A program made the translations under genes and the position numbers. From Ziziphus jujuba (taxonomy: Eukaryota; Streptophyta; Magnoliopsida; Rosales; Rhamnaceae), in the NCBI RefSeq assembly GCF_031755915.1, contig NC_083380.1:12090001-12154000 (forward strand): a DNA stretch of 64,000 nt. The letters are read 5' to 3'. Each line of letters starts with the position of its first letter. Position 1 is the first letter of the stretch. The notes beneath the pieces were generated by a model that worked only from the letters and a program-made list of their open reading frames with translations, had not been told where the DNA came from and did no database searches. This document shows positions 1-12,082 of this stretch, piece after piece.

Positions 1-399
1 CGTGGAAACAGCCCGAATAAGAATGCGGAATTGGGTTGCGATGAGCTGAGCCTTGGTAAGCATCCATAGCCTAGCTCCTTCACGGGTACAATCTTCCAAC
101 AAGAACTGAATCTTTTGGAATGTGAGATGGAGCTCGGACAAGCAAAGAGTCACAGATTCGGGAAGGATCAAACCGTGGTCTCGAATCTCTTCCAAGAATA
201 TAAGAAGAACACCAACTTGGCGAATCGTTTCCCGAGCGTTTCTTCTCTGGGTTGAAAAAGATTTAGCTTGAAAATTGCATATGTTTTGTGAAAGTGTTAT
301 CAAAGAGTTTAGAAGGGTCACCGGAGAAATTCCTTCACAAGGATGAACCGCCGGAAATGTGAGTATCCGACGGTCGGTCCCATCAAATTTCTGAAGCAT
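1..399 (-). CDS. Plant U-box (PUB-type) E3 ubiquitin ligase, N-terminal part (partial)
   Basis: An open frame starts with ATG at 399 and runs off the left edge without a stop or intron, giving 133 residues. The visible part looks like the helical U-box N-terminal domain (UND) of plant PUB proteins: hydrophobic helices with the stretch QRRNARETIRQVGVLLIFLEE at about residues 51-71, followed by a leucine-rich helix (VTLCLSELHLTFQKIQFLL). The U-box and armadillo repeats would lie outside the window. In this family the U-box recruits an E2 enzyme and the armadillo repeats bind substrate, often in defence or hormone signalling. Family membership is from pattern memory; the exact PUB number is not assigned. 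The upstream region carries three CACGTG boxes. Confidence 0.6.
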   Translation of the reverse strand, partial: MLQKFDGTDRRILTFPAVHPCEGISPVTLLNSLITLSQNICNFQAKSFSTQRRNARETIRQVGVLLIFLEEIRDHGLILPESVTLCLSELHLTFQKIQFLLEDCTREGARLWMLTKAQLIATQFRILIRAVST

Positions 400-2993
400 C
401 TAATATGAAAACAGAGTTCGTCTGTTTTGTTTTGCTCTAATCTGTTATTGCTCTGTTTCTTTGAACACAAACGAGTCATAGAAATGGTTTGGACTTTGAA
501 AGGACTTATAATAAATTTGAAAAATCTAGGAATACACGTGGCAAAATTCTACGCCTGCGCGTTTTTCGCTGAGTTTGACTCAGACAGAGTGAGTGAAGTG
601 GATAGATCTTGGCAGTGATAAGAAAACGACCAAAACCAGAGCAACACGTGTTAGGGACACGCGGAGGCATGTGGTTGGGCAGGTAGGTGCTCTTGGATCC
701 TGGTGAGTTTTTTTGATTCGGGCGCTGTTTCGGATTGTACGAACACAAAGGGTGTCTTGTAGCGATGAAATGAAGTGATGGCTCGTGGGCCCCACTAACC
801 GACTTTGCCACGTGGTCCTATTGTCGGCTGCCATGTTACCGTGGAAATGGGGGATCTCCTACTTGTATTCAAAGCTATTGCTGACTATTCACCAAAAGGA
901 ATAAAAAGCTATTGCTCACTGAGAACCCAAATAATAATAATAATAATAAAAAATTAAATTAAATAATTGCCGAGTAGGTTATAAATTTGAGTATGTACCA
1001 AATTATTAGGATTTTGAATTTTATAACGCAGATACGAAATTATATGCTCTACTAAATTTATGCATTCACATGGGTTTGAAATGGGAAGTACCAAAAGTAC
1101 GCATGGAATTAATCAACTCAAGACAAATAAATATTAAGTTTTTAATTAGCTAGCTCTCTTCAAACATATATTAAGTTTTTAATTAGTTAGCTCCCTTCAA
1201 ATATATGTAAACATTTGTTTTCATATCTAACGAGGAAAAGTTTATGTTCAAATACCATTCAACCAAAAAAAAAAAAAAAAATTATATGTTGATGTTACTA
1301 ATAAATAATTTTCATTAAAATCTACGTATCAAATAATAATTTAAATATTTATTATTAAAATTTTTATTTTTAAATAAATTAATAAAATTAAATATTTTAA
1401 TTAAAATTTACTATATAAAATAGTAATTATTACTAATTATAACAAATATTAAAAAATTTTAACAAATTCAAGTTAAAAAAATAAAACTGATGTAAAACTA
1501 ACGCAATCACTTTTTTGAAAAATTAGGCAATCAAGATCCATCCTCCCATTTAGCTTGCTAAACTTGTCAATTTATGATTTGATTGTTTGTTGTAAAAATT
1601 TTACAAATTTGGTTTAGACCTCTAGAAAAATCTAATATAGACCCATCCGTGTATATAATAATTTCATGCATTAATTAGCATGGCTTTAAACATGCCTTTT
1701 ACTATTTTTAAAGAATTAATTAAAAAAGCTGAACGTTCTTTTAATTAAAAAAGTTGAACATTCTTACTTTATTTTAATCATCTACTTAAAATGTGTGCAT
1801 GCAATGGTGCTAAAACCTAATTGACCAAAACCAAGGTTGCAGACTTAATGATTAATGATTAAGATAAAAAAAAAAAAAAGCCTGCGATGAATAGTATATA
1901 TAGGACATGATCCAAATCAATTTAAGCAATTAGTGCATTATATAAGATATTAGTTTTCTACTTGTATCGTTTGGTAAGAAGTCATTTGGGTCGTTTTCTC
2001 ATGCACAACATATACCTTTCTTATATCCTATTCGGAAGCTTCAAGGAATTGAAGAGCATCTTCACTTGTGTGGCCAATAAAAAAACCATTTGTAATATAT
2101 TGCTATTTAAATATAAAAACTGTGGTGATGATTGTGAAAAAGAAAGAAATGTTTTAGACGTGGACCAATTATACGACGACATATAAAACGCGTTTGTGCA
2201 TGCAATCAGCATCACTATAACTATATATATTTACATATATAATTATGGTTTTTTAGTCTGATTTATTATATTAATATAAGAACCATAAAATATTCATTAA
2301 ACCAGTTCTCTTCACAAAAGAGCTTTGGTGATATTATTTATATATCAAGAAGAGAGAAGACAGGTGTAGCCAGTTAGTGTATGAAAATAATGTTACATAT
2401 CTAAGCTCCAAAAGAGTGGCTTCTTTTTCCAAATATCTACTTAATTAATGCCATTGATTTTTCAGAAAATGACATATTCTAAGCAGCGCATTGCTACAGA
2501 AGAGTTTTTTGTTTTGTTTTGTTCATTGTCCTTTTTTTTTAAAAAAAAAATTAGTTGAAAGAAATTGAAATGTAAACCTTTTGGTTATGGAAGTTTCCAG
2601 AGCCACTTTCTTTCTGATCATAACCAAAAGCTATAACAAGTATGTACATACAGTAGTTGGAATTGAATTTAATTTGATCATAAACTCTAAAGACTCCTTA
2701 ATTTAATATTATATATTCTTTCTGTATTATCCATATATAGCAGGAATTTTCAAAGATATGATATACAAGAACATTGCATCAGTACAATTTGAGCGAGAGA
2801 GATTGATGCAGATAAAACCTCAGGAAGTCTTAAAAGACAAACCAGTTTTCGGTTACTAGTGGAAGTTTGACAGCTACTTTACATGGTCACAAAAGGGATA
2901 TGATTTCCTTATTCGAAAAACCAGACAAAAAGGGCAAAAAGAAAGAAAAGAGGATGGAGATGAACATTGGTGTGGAGCTTAATTAGTGATTTT
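400..2993. other. Intergenic: PUB promoter and ALDH downstream region
   Basis: Besides the G-boxes, this stretch is AT-rich non-coding DNA with A runs, for example near 1266-1280. An imperfect duplication of about 36 bases lies near 1136-1206 (repeated TTAATTAG...CTTCAAA). The right end should contain the 3' UTR of the minus-strand aldehyde dehydrogenase gene. Short open frames here (427-618, 1962-2186) show no family pattern. Confidence 0.55.
535..814. promoter_or_regulatory. Three CACGTG G-boxes upstream of the PUB gene
   Basis: The palindrome CACGTG occurs at 535-540, 645-650 and 809-814, within 420 bases upstream of the PUB start codon (gene on the minus strand). The first and third have ABRE-like flanks (ACGTGGC, CCACGTGG). 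Such elements bind bZIP or bHLH factors. The sites are seen directly; the regulatory role is inferred. Confidence 0.45.
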
Positions 2994-5900
2994 TCACAAC
3001 CATGCTGGATTCTTCAGAGGAGTAACAACAGCCTTCACCTGCAAGTAATTGTTGAGGCTGTAGATTCCCTTTTCCCTTCCAATCCCACTCATCTTATACC
3101 CACCGAAAGGAATTGCAGCATCGAATACATCGAAGCAATTGACCCACACAGTCCCCGCTCTCAATGCACGTGTCAGGGTGTTGGCAGTGTTGATGTTCTT
3201 GGTGAAAACCCCAGCTGCTAATCCATATCTGGTTGCATTTGCCCTTTTTATTACTTCATCAATATCCCTGCAGGTAAGAGTAGAGGAAATTTCAATGATA
3301 CATTGATTGTTTATTAGACCAACTTAAAAAAGCATTGCCTTGCTTTTGTTGGCTTCAAAGCATCAACTTAGAATACAATGATACAATTCTGGAAGTTTCT
3401 AACTCACTTGAATTTCAAGATTGATTGTACCGGTCCAAAGATCTCATCCTGTGCTATCAACATGTCATCCTGATAGTTTGCAAGTAGATCTCATGTCAAA
3501 TAAAATGTTTCCTTCCTGCAAATGTTGGTTTGAGCAGATGTTGCAGTTTGATAATTAATAAAGTACCTTAACATCTGAGAAAACGGTAGGCTCGACAAAG
3601 TAGCCTTTGTTTCCCAGTCTTCCTCCTCCACACTCAAGGGTAGCATTGCTATCAATTCCAGATCTTATGTACCTGAGGACCTTCTGAAACTGCTCTTCAT
3701 CGATCTGTGATTTTCACAAGGTTTAAGACGCAGCATTTCTTAATAAGTTGATATTGTATTTGAAATACAAAAATAATTTCACTTGTATTTGAAACATGTA
3801 TTGAAATTTTAGTATTTTACTATGAATTAATAACACATAATCATATGACAAGCTTGTGAGGTTAACAATGTAGGAAACACTCATCTATCGATTTGTAATT
3901 GATGTTTCATTCCTGTAAAAGAATGAAATAGAAACCGGAAAATGTTGGGACAAGAATTTGATATCATAAGACTTTTCCAATATCATAGTGATATGCACAG
4001 GGAAGACAAAGAAAGAGTACCTGAGGCCCTTGTTCAACACCCTTCTTGAAGGGATCACCAACAACGCGTCTTAAAGCACGTTTCTTTGATTTCTCTAGGA
4101 ATTCATCATATACGCGTTCATGTACAAATGTACGAGAGCCAGCACAGCAACACTGTCCCTGCAGATTAACTCAGCATTTCATCAAGTTTCAGCATGTTTT
4201 CACATCCTACAAGATGACTTCCATTAAATTGATTGAAAAATACCTGATTAAAGAACAAAGCAAAATGTGCAAGTTCAACAGCCTTATCAATGTCACCATC
4301 CTCACAGACTATGAATGGTGATTTCCCTCCAAGCTCCAACGTTACTGGTTTCAGATTGCTTCTTGCAGCCAGTTCAAGAACAATTTTTCCAGTATCAGTT
4401 GAGCCTGTGAAAGCTAGCTGCAAGTGAGAAGAAAATGTTTTATCAAATAAGACTGGATTTAGTAGCATAGAGAAATGGTATAAACATCACTGAATGTAAT
4501 GCCTATCAGCATTTTTATATTCTATAGAGTAAAGTTTACATTTGTTACCATTGGCAACGTTGTTCAATATACCCAACAGTCAGAAATGACAAGTGAGAAA
4601 GAAGCATGGTTCTGAAAACTGGAATTGAAGTATCCAAGTAATACATAATGAATTCATCACGTATCATTTCTCGTCCTATAAGTTTAACATTTGACAGGAA
4701 CAAATGAGAGAGGCTAGAGGGGGTGTGGGGGTAGAAGGGACCAGAAATTGCAGGGCAAGTATGTATGAGCTCAGATGCTTGCTTTATTCCAGAGACAATT
4801 GATGATTGTTTTTGAATGCACTACTTCCTGTTATCGAAAGGTAACAAGAAGGAATCCCATACAGCGTTACAAAATGCAAAGAAGCTAACCGGTATATCAA
4901 TTATATCAAGCAAAGTAGGTAGCTTGCATGTCTATAGATTATTACATTTGACATACATATTCGTCCTCCTAACGCAAAGATAACCATGAGCTAATCCATA
5001 AGAAAAATGTTGAAAAATATGTACCAGGCATGACAAATGCTCTCCAAAAATACCTTGTCAACATCCATATGACTGGCAAGAGCTGCACCGGCAGTTGGTC
5101 CATAGCCAGAAACTACATTTAAAACACCAGGGGGAAGACCAGCCTGCCACAGGATATACTTTGGTAAGTCTACAAGTGGAAACCCTTAGGAAGATCAAAA
5201 GAAACACAATACCCATGTTCTTTCACAGTCTGAGGAAAACCAAGACAAGCAAAAATCCAACCTCATGGAAAAGTTTTGCCACATAGAGAGCAGTCAGAGG
5301 TGTTTGCTCAGCAGTCTTTAGGACAATAGTATTACCACATGCTAGTGCTGGACCAACTTTCCAAGCAAACATGATAAGAGGGAAGTTCCATGGAATAATC
5401 TGCCCTGCAACACCGATCGGTTCGTGCAACGTTTGCACATGATGATCTCCATCAGCTGGAACAGTTAGTCCGTGGATCTTGTCCGCCCATCCTATTAAAA
5501 AGGGGACAAAAGAAAAAATTGGTAAAATGAGTTGTCAAAACAACAAATGTTGCAAACAACATTGAATTCATTTCTAATATCTCACCGGCATAGTAATGGA
5601 AAAGACGAACAAACAATGGTAATTCAGATTTGGCGGCCTGTTCATAAGGCTTCCCATTGTTCCATGTTTCTAGAGCTGCAAGTTCATCGCTATGTTTCTC
5701 AACTAAATCAGCAAAGCGCAACAGTATCCGTGACCTTTCCTGCAAGTATAGTATTGAAGTATTGATATAAATGTATGATCAAAGTCATTTATGTATAACT
5801 GGATATAGCAATTGAAATGACATAAAAGGTAATTACATATGGTGACATCTTTGGCCATGGTCCTTCATCGAATGCCTTACGTGCAGCAGAAACTGCACGG

Positions 5901-7101
5901 TTTATATCTTCTGCATCACCTTCAGCAACATGAGCAATCACTTCTCCTGAACGAGGGTCATGAGCTGGAAATGTTTTTCCTGAGACAGAAAAAAGAAATG
6001 AAATCTCAAACATTAGCTCCATTACATGATTTTACGAGTGTTTGATTCTGTTTTTTTTTTTTTTTCGTACCTTTGGTAAAACGGTGAAAAAGAAAAGGAA
6101 TTGAAGCGTGAAATTATTGTTGTTTTGATGAAGAAAGTAATACCTGATGCAGCATCTACAAATTGTCCATTGATAAGATGCTTCGTATAGCTTATCTGAA
6201 CTGGTGGAATGATTAATTCTTCAGTTGCTGCAGCAGTGCTGAACTTCTTGATACCATTTCCTCTCACTGAACCTCTTCCTGAATATCACATTTTTTTTTT
6301 TTTAATGCAAAAATTTGTCAGACATTTTGAAGGGATACAAAAACACAAAAGAAAAAAAAAAAAAAAAAGACCCAATCAGAGTGACATGATTTAGGTTGAA
6401 ATTCCAGAACCAAGTTGTTTCATTATTTTAGATACAAATCCTTGTTTTTTTTTTTGTTCCCCACTTGTCTTTTATGTATAGATATCTCTGTCCCTGTTTG
6501 GTTGCCAAGAAAATAGTGATAAAAGTTGATAAAACAAAAAAGGTTGAAATCTTAACCAGAAAATAAAGAAATAAATAAATAATTAACCCATTTCATCATT
6601 TTTCATGTACACTTGAAACAACAATATTAGATTCAACTTTTGCTTTCCTTTTTCCATTGCCATGGGCATAACTTCCTCAGTGAAAGAAACATTTGTATTA
6701 TCAACTTTTTGAGAGATTTCAGATATTCCCACTGAACATTCGAACCTCCATACCACAAAACCTTTCTTCAATCACAATTAAAAAAAAAAAAAAAAAAAAA
6801 AAAGAGGAAAAAAAACCATATCAACTCCAAAAAAGCAATCATGCAGCAGAAAAATATGAAAAATTTGCTCGTAGTACCCAGAATCATCAAAGAACTGGAA
6901 AAAACAAAATAAGATAATAAAAAAATAGAAAAACAAAAACAGAAGCTTTTGAAAATGAACAAAGGGAAGCCATGAAAGCTGAACTAAGGAAGAAGTGGAC
7001 AAAGATGTTAAACCTCGAGAAAGAAGCAGAGAAGCTGGCCCAATAGAAGAAGAAGCATAAACGGCACGTGAAAGCAACGAGGATATTCTCCGAGCTGCCA
7101 T
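2994..7101 (-). CDS. ALDH2B: Mitochondrial aldehyde dehydrogenase, family 2 member B
   Basis: Eleven exons on the minus strand splice in frame to 541 residues: 7014-7101, 6144-6278, 5837-5979, 5586-5739, 5262-5491, 5054-5143, 4244-4417, 4021-4158, 3567-3704, 3408-3469, 2994-3267. All junctions are GT-AG. The protein is a tetrameric NAD-dependent aldehyde dehydrogenase oxidising acetaldehyde and other aldehydes. The first ~40 residues ([14 protein letters not shown]...) are Arg/Ser-rich and amphipathic, a typical mitochondrial presequence. Visible motifs are the NAD-binding GSTDTG (about 285-290), general base Glu308 in LELGGK, and nucleophile Cys342 in GQCCCAGSR. The C-terminus has the usual GGYKMSG...GREKGIYSL block. 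Length and motifs match plant ALDH2B4/ALDH2B7 (about 535-540 aa). The ATG at 7101 is chosen because an upstream in-frame GTG is not a plausible start. Confidence 0.95.
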
Positions 7102-7203
7102 AGCCACAGGGAAAATCTCAAGTAAAAAAGCTTATCCTCTCTCTTGTGGAAAAAAAGAAAAAGAAAACAGAGTCCTCTGTTCCTCCAAAAACTCTGCAAA
7201 GCA

Positions 7204-7209
<6 letters not shown>

Positions 7210-7244
<35 letters not shown>
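7210..7244. repeat. (CT)n microsatellite in ALDH leader/promoter
   Basis: About 17 CT units end 109 bases upstream of the ALDH start codon; they read as (GA)n on the coding strand. The position fits a 5' UTR or core promoter, where plant genes often carry such tracts. The transcription start is not visible. Confidence 0.7.
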
Positions 7245-7252
<8 letters not shown>

Positions 7253-10200
7253 CCTCCCACTATAAGCTTTTCTAAGTTGGAGATGCCAAGGCCATTATGT
7301 TTGGACCCCCACTAGACACTGATTCAACTCAAAAAAATAATTTATAAAAAAAAAAAAAAAAGGTTCAAAAATAGAGCTTTGCTTTGCTTTATTGGTTTTT
7401 AAGAAAAAAAAAATGTATATATTTAAGAAATTGGAATTTGGTTTTTCTGCTACATCATTAAGACAATTCAATTTGTTTTATCGGATGATATTATGATGAG
7501 GACATTGAAGCACAAAAACCAATAATTTCTGATATTGAAAAAACAAAAAAAGGTAATAATTAAAAAATATAAATATATGTTTTTCGGAAATATTTAAAAA
7601 ATGCAAAAGTTTTTTTTTTTTTTTTTTATTGCGGGTGAAGAGTGAAGACAGGCAAAACCAACATAATATCTTGGCTCTTTTTTAACCTTCTCTCTCATCC
7701 TCATCTACTTTTGGGTTTATTCTCCTAGTCACGTTCCACGCGTCTACCATTCAAATTTATTTTTCAATATAAATTTATTATAAAAATTATCCTTTTTTTT
7801 TTCATTTAATTTTTAATGAGATTCCGAAATAGCTTTTTTTAATAAAAAAATATTTTTTTTATCAAAATTGATAATCGATTATGAATGAAATCTATATAAC
7901 ATATCATACTATAAATAGTTTATTTTTAAAATTTTAGTATAAAAATAATAGAATTAAATATATTAATTAAATTTTATCATATAATAAATTTTTCATAATT
8001 ATCTATGATAATAACAGAATTTTTTTTTATATTTTAGTTTAATTATTATGTTGTTTACATCAATTGGCAATGTTAAAAATTTTAAGAAATTTTATCCTTG
8101 TTTACTTAAGCTCTTTTCATTTAGTATAAATTTTAAGTAAAGGTAATTTGTATGAGTTTAAATAAAATATTTAATAAATTTACGTTTTATAAAAAATGAC
8201 TGTTCTATTAAGTAAGTGTTAGTAACTCCAAAATTTGTAAAATTACAAGGGCTATTTTGATTTAAAAAATAAAATAAAATAAGTGGTACTTTAGCTGTCA
8301 TCACTAGACCACGACCTTTTTGATCAAAACAAATTGTTATCAGTAGGTCAGATCGGTTATATCATTTTAACTTATTGGGCAAGAATATTATAAAGTTAAA
8401 GAAAGTTGGTAATTTGTGTTGAAGGGAAGGTAGGGATTCAAAATTGAGTTATTAAAATGAATATAATAGCATCATGTAATGAAAGCATTGTTTCTCCTGA
8501 TTTTAGGTCCTACTTCTATATCTGTACTTAAATTATTTAATGGTTTTGTTTAAATGCTAACATGTTATAGGGCAAAAAAAAATTCTACAAAGAGGTAATA
8601 AATAGGTATAGCGAATCTTTTCCAATATTTAAAAAAAAAAATGATTAAGAATTTGGTTTTAAATGAATTCTTTGAATATTTTTATTAAAATTTTGTATAT
8701 TCTATATAGATTTTGTAAGAAATTTACAAGAAATTTTTTTGATTTTTATTTAAAATTTTGATAAATTTTAATGAAAGCTACATGGGTCTCATTTTCCACA
8801 ACTCAATTTTCAAACCCTACTTTTCACTCTCATTGACGGTCTACCAAGTGAAAGAAAGTCTGTTTTTGATTACTTGTTAAGAAACAATTACAAAACAGAT
8901 CATGAATTTGAAAACCTCCATACAAATAATAATATCTGGAAAAAAAAAAAAAAGTCCTTGATATAAGGAATCTCGAAGCCATGGATTAATTACTACATCA
9001 CCTGCTCTAACTAACACCATGCAATCTTATAACTTGAAAATTAGACTAATCTAACTACCATCATGCAATCTTATAACTTAAAAATTAGACTAAGTACAAG
9101 AAATACTTGACAAAACATGGGCATGTGAACTGTACAACTTCGAGGCAGTCATTGAAAGCATAAAAAAATATAGTGTTTTTAGAATTGTTAGTCTCGAAAC
9201 CATGTCAACAGCTGTATTATTATTATTTTTTTTTTTTTTTGGGGATAAATATAGTTTATCTTCTGAAATTATTATATCTTTTGTACCTTCTAAGCTTTAA
9301 AAAATATCACATTATTTTAAATTACTAATTTTTTTTATCACTTTAGTGCAATTTTTCAAGTTTTTTTAAAATAGATTTGGTGAAATTAGGTCGTAGATAT
9401 TTGTTAAAAATAAAATGCAAAGATTAAAATTGTTTTCAATAAAATTACATAAGTTGTAAATGATTAATTTTATAGAATTCATTTATTAAAATGGCATAAT
9501 TCGATTAAAGTGATAAAAAAACAAAATAATTCAATTAGTAATATGATACTTTTTAAAATTTAGTTGGTAAAGTGCAAAAGACGTAACTGTCTAGGGAGAC
9601 AATATATTTACCCATTTTGTTTTTAATTTTGTAGTGTACTGTGCATTTGATGTGATATGTACAAATATTGTAGAGTAGTTAAAATTTGTAATTTTATTAT
9701 ATCTTTTTACAATAGGTCAATTGCAATACCTCAAAACTATTAAAAATAATTTTAAAAACTAAAGCGTACCAAAAACTGAAGTTTCAAAATCAAAAGGCCA
9801 AAAATAAAACCAACTAAGCCAATGCAATTGAACTTGTGGGAATTGATTATTTCATTATACTTAGAGTAGATTGATTTTAAAAATTCAAAATCAATAATCA
9901 GTTTAATTTGAATTGATTTTTAAAAAAATTTCAATAAAATCTATTCAAACCAAAACAATTAAAATACAACTAATTAAAAATATATATTTCAAAAATAGCT
10001 AGTAAATTATTATTGTTTTTTATTTTGTTTAATATTTATATTTGTTTGCATTATTTAGTTAAAAAAAATAATTGTAAATATATTACTTATTCAAAGCATA
10101 AATATTTTCATTTTTCAAATTGTTAAGAGATTATAGTAAAAGATTTGGCCATTTCACATAAGTAAAAAATGGTTAAATCCAAAGTTTCAACTACCTAATA

Positions 10201-10368
10201 TCCAAAAGTCTAAAATCTAAAATTTATAAATATTCCAAAACTAATTCTACGTCGATTATCTAATACAATCCAAATCGATCGTTATTGGATTGAATTTCAT
10301 ATTGAAATTAGTTTGAATTTGATTAAAAATTATTTAACCAATTAACAATTGGATCATATTAGTTGTCG
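7245..10368. other. Intergenic AT-rich DNA
   Basis: No coding frame, RNA gene or clear element was found. The DNA is dominated by A/T homopolymers (near 7608-7627 and 9222-9240) and by short AT-rich words. The part next to 7245 is presumably the ALDH promoter. Many degenerate repeats are probably old transposon debris that can no longer be classified by eye. Confidence 0.5.
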
Positions 10369-10800
10369 TTTTTTTTTTTTTTTGGGGCTAAAATATAATT
10401 CATTAAAACCAAAAAAAAATAAAATACTAAGACAAACAAAGTCTAGATTGCTTCCATAAGTATACTGTGTAGGCAACGATAGTACCAGTACAGGACCACT
10501 AATCAAGTGATTAGGCCCCCCACTGACTAACTAAATGGGCCGATCTATTCTCCAACCTAGGGGCCCAAACAAAAAACACAGAAATAAAGTTTGGAACGAA
10601 CAAAAAGATATTCTTGAAGAAACTATCTGCAGCCCAATGAAGAATGTTTTTATCTTTCAAGTTCAAAGCTTTGATAACTGAAAGTGCATCAGATTCCAAA
10701 AACATAGAGTTTTGAACCGATAAATATTGTTGTATCAAAGTACAATGAAGAACGTGGTTCAAAGACAAAAAGAGTTCTTTTATTTTTGGTAATAAGACAA
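10369..10800 (-). mobile_element. 5'-truncated LINE (non-LTR retrotransposon) remnant
   Basis: A minus-strand open frame (10511-10768) reads as the C-terminal RNase H-like domain common in plant LINEs. It contains LESDALSVIKALN and ends APRLENRSAHLVSQWGA, matching the usual ESD...ALN and R..N..AH pattern. About 130 bases further along the minus strand is a run of 15 or more A (T-run at 10369-10384 on the plus strand), which fits the poly(A) tail of a LINE. The reverse transcriptase and endonuclease are missing, so the copy is dead. The 5' boundary and target duplication are not resolved. Confidence 0.55.
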
Positions 10801-12082
10801 AACAGAGTTAATAACCCAAAAATGGCCATACCATGATGAAGTAATATCCTTCATGCTGTTTTTTAATACAACTTCTACTCGACCAAAATAAAATGGAAAT
10901 AGAATAAATCCATCCGCCAACTTTCTTTCAAATTGAAACAAATAAATTACCAACAATAATATAAACAATATGCAAAATAATTGGTATATTAAATCAAACG
11001 CTAGTAGATTCATTTCTTCCAAGTGTTAAGAAATAAAACTTTTCCTACTGTGTTAAGAACTAAAACTTTTCCTCTCTCCTTTTTTTTTTTTTTTTTTTTG
11101 TGGGTAGTAGAATCTGAGTTTCAAACATAACGAAATTAAAGTTCAACCTAAAACAGAAAAATATATCTATATATAGGATTGGTCTACGGTTCAATTTGGA
11201 TGTATAAAAAAATAAAAATAAAAAAGGAAAACATAAGACAAAAAACAAATGGAAAACAGTTAGGTTCGTCCAACAAGCATATATAATAAGCTAGGCTGAT
11301 TAGCATGCTGTCCAGATTACAGGACATTTTGATCTCTAGTTGATCACCAAGACACAGCTGGCTTGTATTTATGAATAATTATTAAGCTTAAGATTTTATC
11401 GATTTCATCGAATATATTATCTATGCATATCTATGCTCATAATTTCATCGATTATATCGTTTAGCACCAAACATCATTATTTTCTAAATCTGTGTTTGTT
11501 CTCTTTTTCTTCGTTCAAGTAGATTTATTCTGAAGCCTAGTTCATTTGTTCTCTTTTTCTTCGTTCAAGTAGATTTATTCTGAAGCCTAGTTCATGCGTT
11601 TACCGCAACTTAACTTTGGGCTTCAAATGTCCAAAAAAAAATAATAATAATTAAAGAAAAATGGGGCTTCAAATAGACTCGTAGGCTGAGTTTCAAAACC
11701 TGTCCAGCCCATTTTAGCCCTAGATTGATCTTGAACAACATTTGAAAATGCTTCCATATAATACCAATATGATCTTTGAAAACAATAGATGATACATGAA
11801 TGATGCTCAAACTGACCTTGAAGGAGATATAATGTCATCTATTTGCACTAGCAAAGCACTTTTCTCATTGATAGATTTAGCATCCAAAACTCTAGAGCTA
11901 TCTACCAATTTCATTAACAATAATAAAAGTTATTAGACTTATCTTCAACAACAATGGTATCTAGTTTTTCAAATGCAGCTTGCAAATATACTTACAGCAA
12001 GGTGTAAATTGGTGCATAAGCATCTAAACTAGTCCCAATTTACCACTAAGTTTTTTTGTATTTGTGATTAAATTGAAGGTAC
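10801..12082. other. Intergenic between LINE relic and CNGC gene
   Basis: Apart from the 50-bp duplication, this segment holds a T run at about 11080-11099 and AT-rich sequence without a credible gene. Open frames at 10780-11022 and 11610-11838 show no family features. The last few hundred bases probably include the 3' UTR of the minus-strand channel gene. Confidence 0.5.
11495..11594. repeat. Exact 50-bp tandem duplication
   Basis: Two adjacent 50-base copies (11495-11544 and 11545-11594) are identical by eye. The perfect identity in an otherwise decayed intergenic region suggests a recent slippage or repair event. No coding function. Confidence 0.9.
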
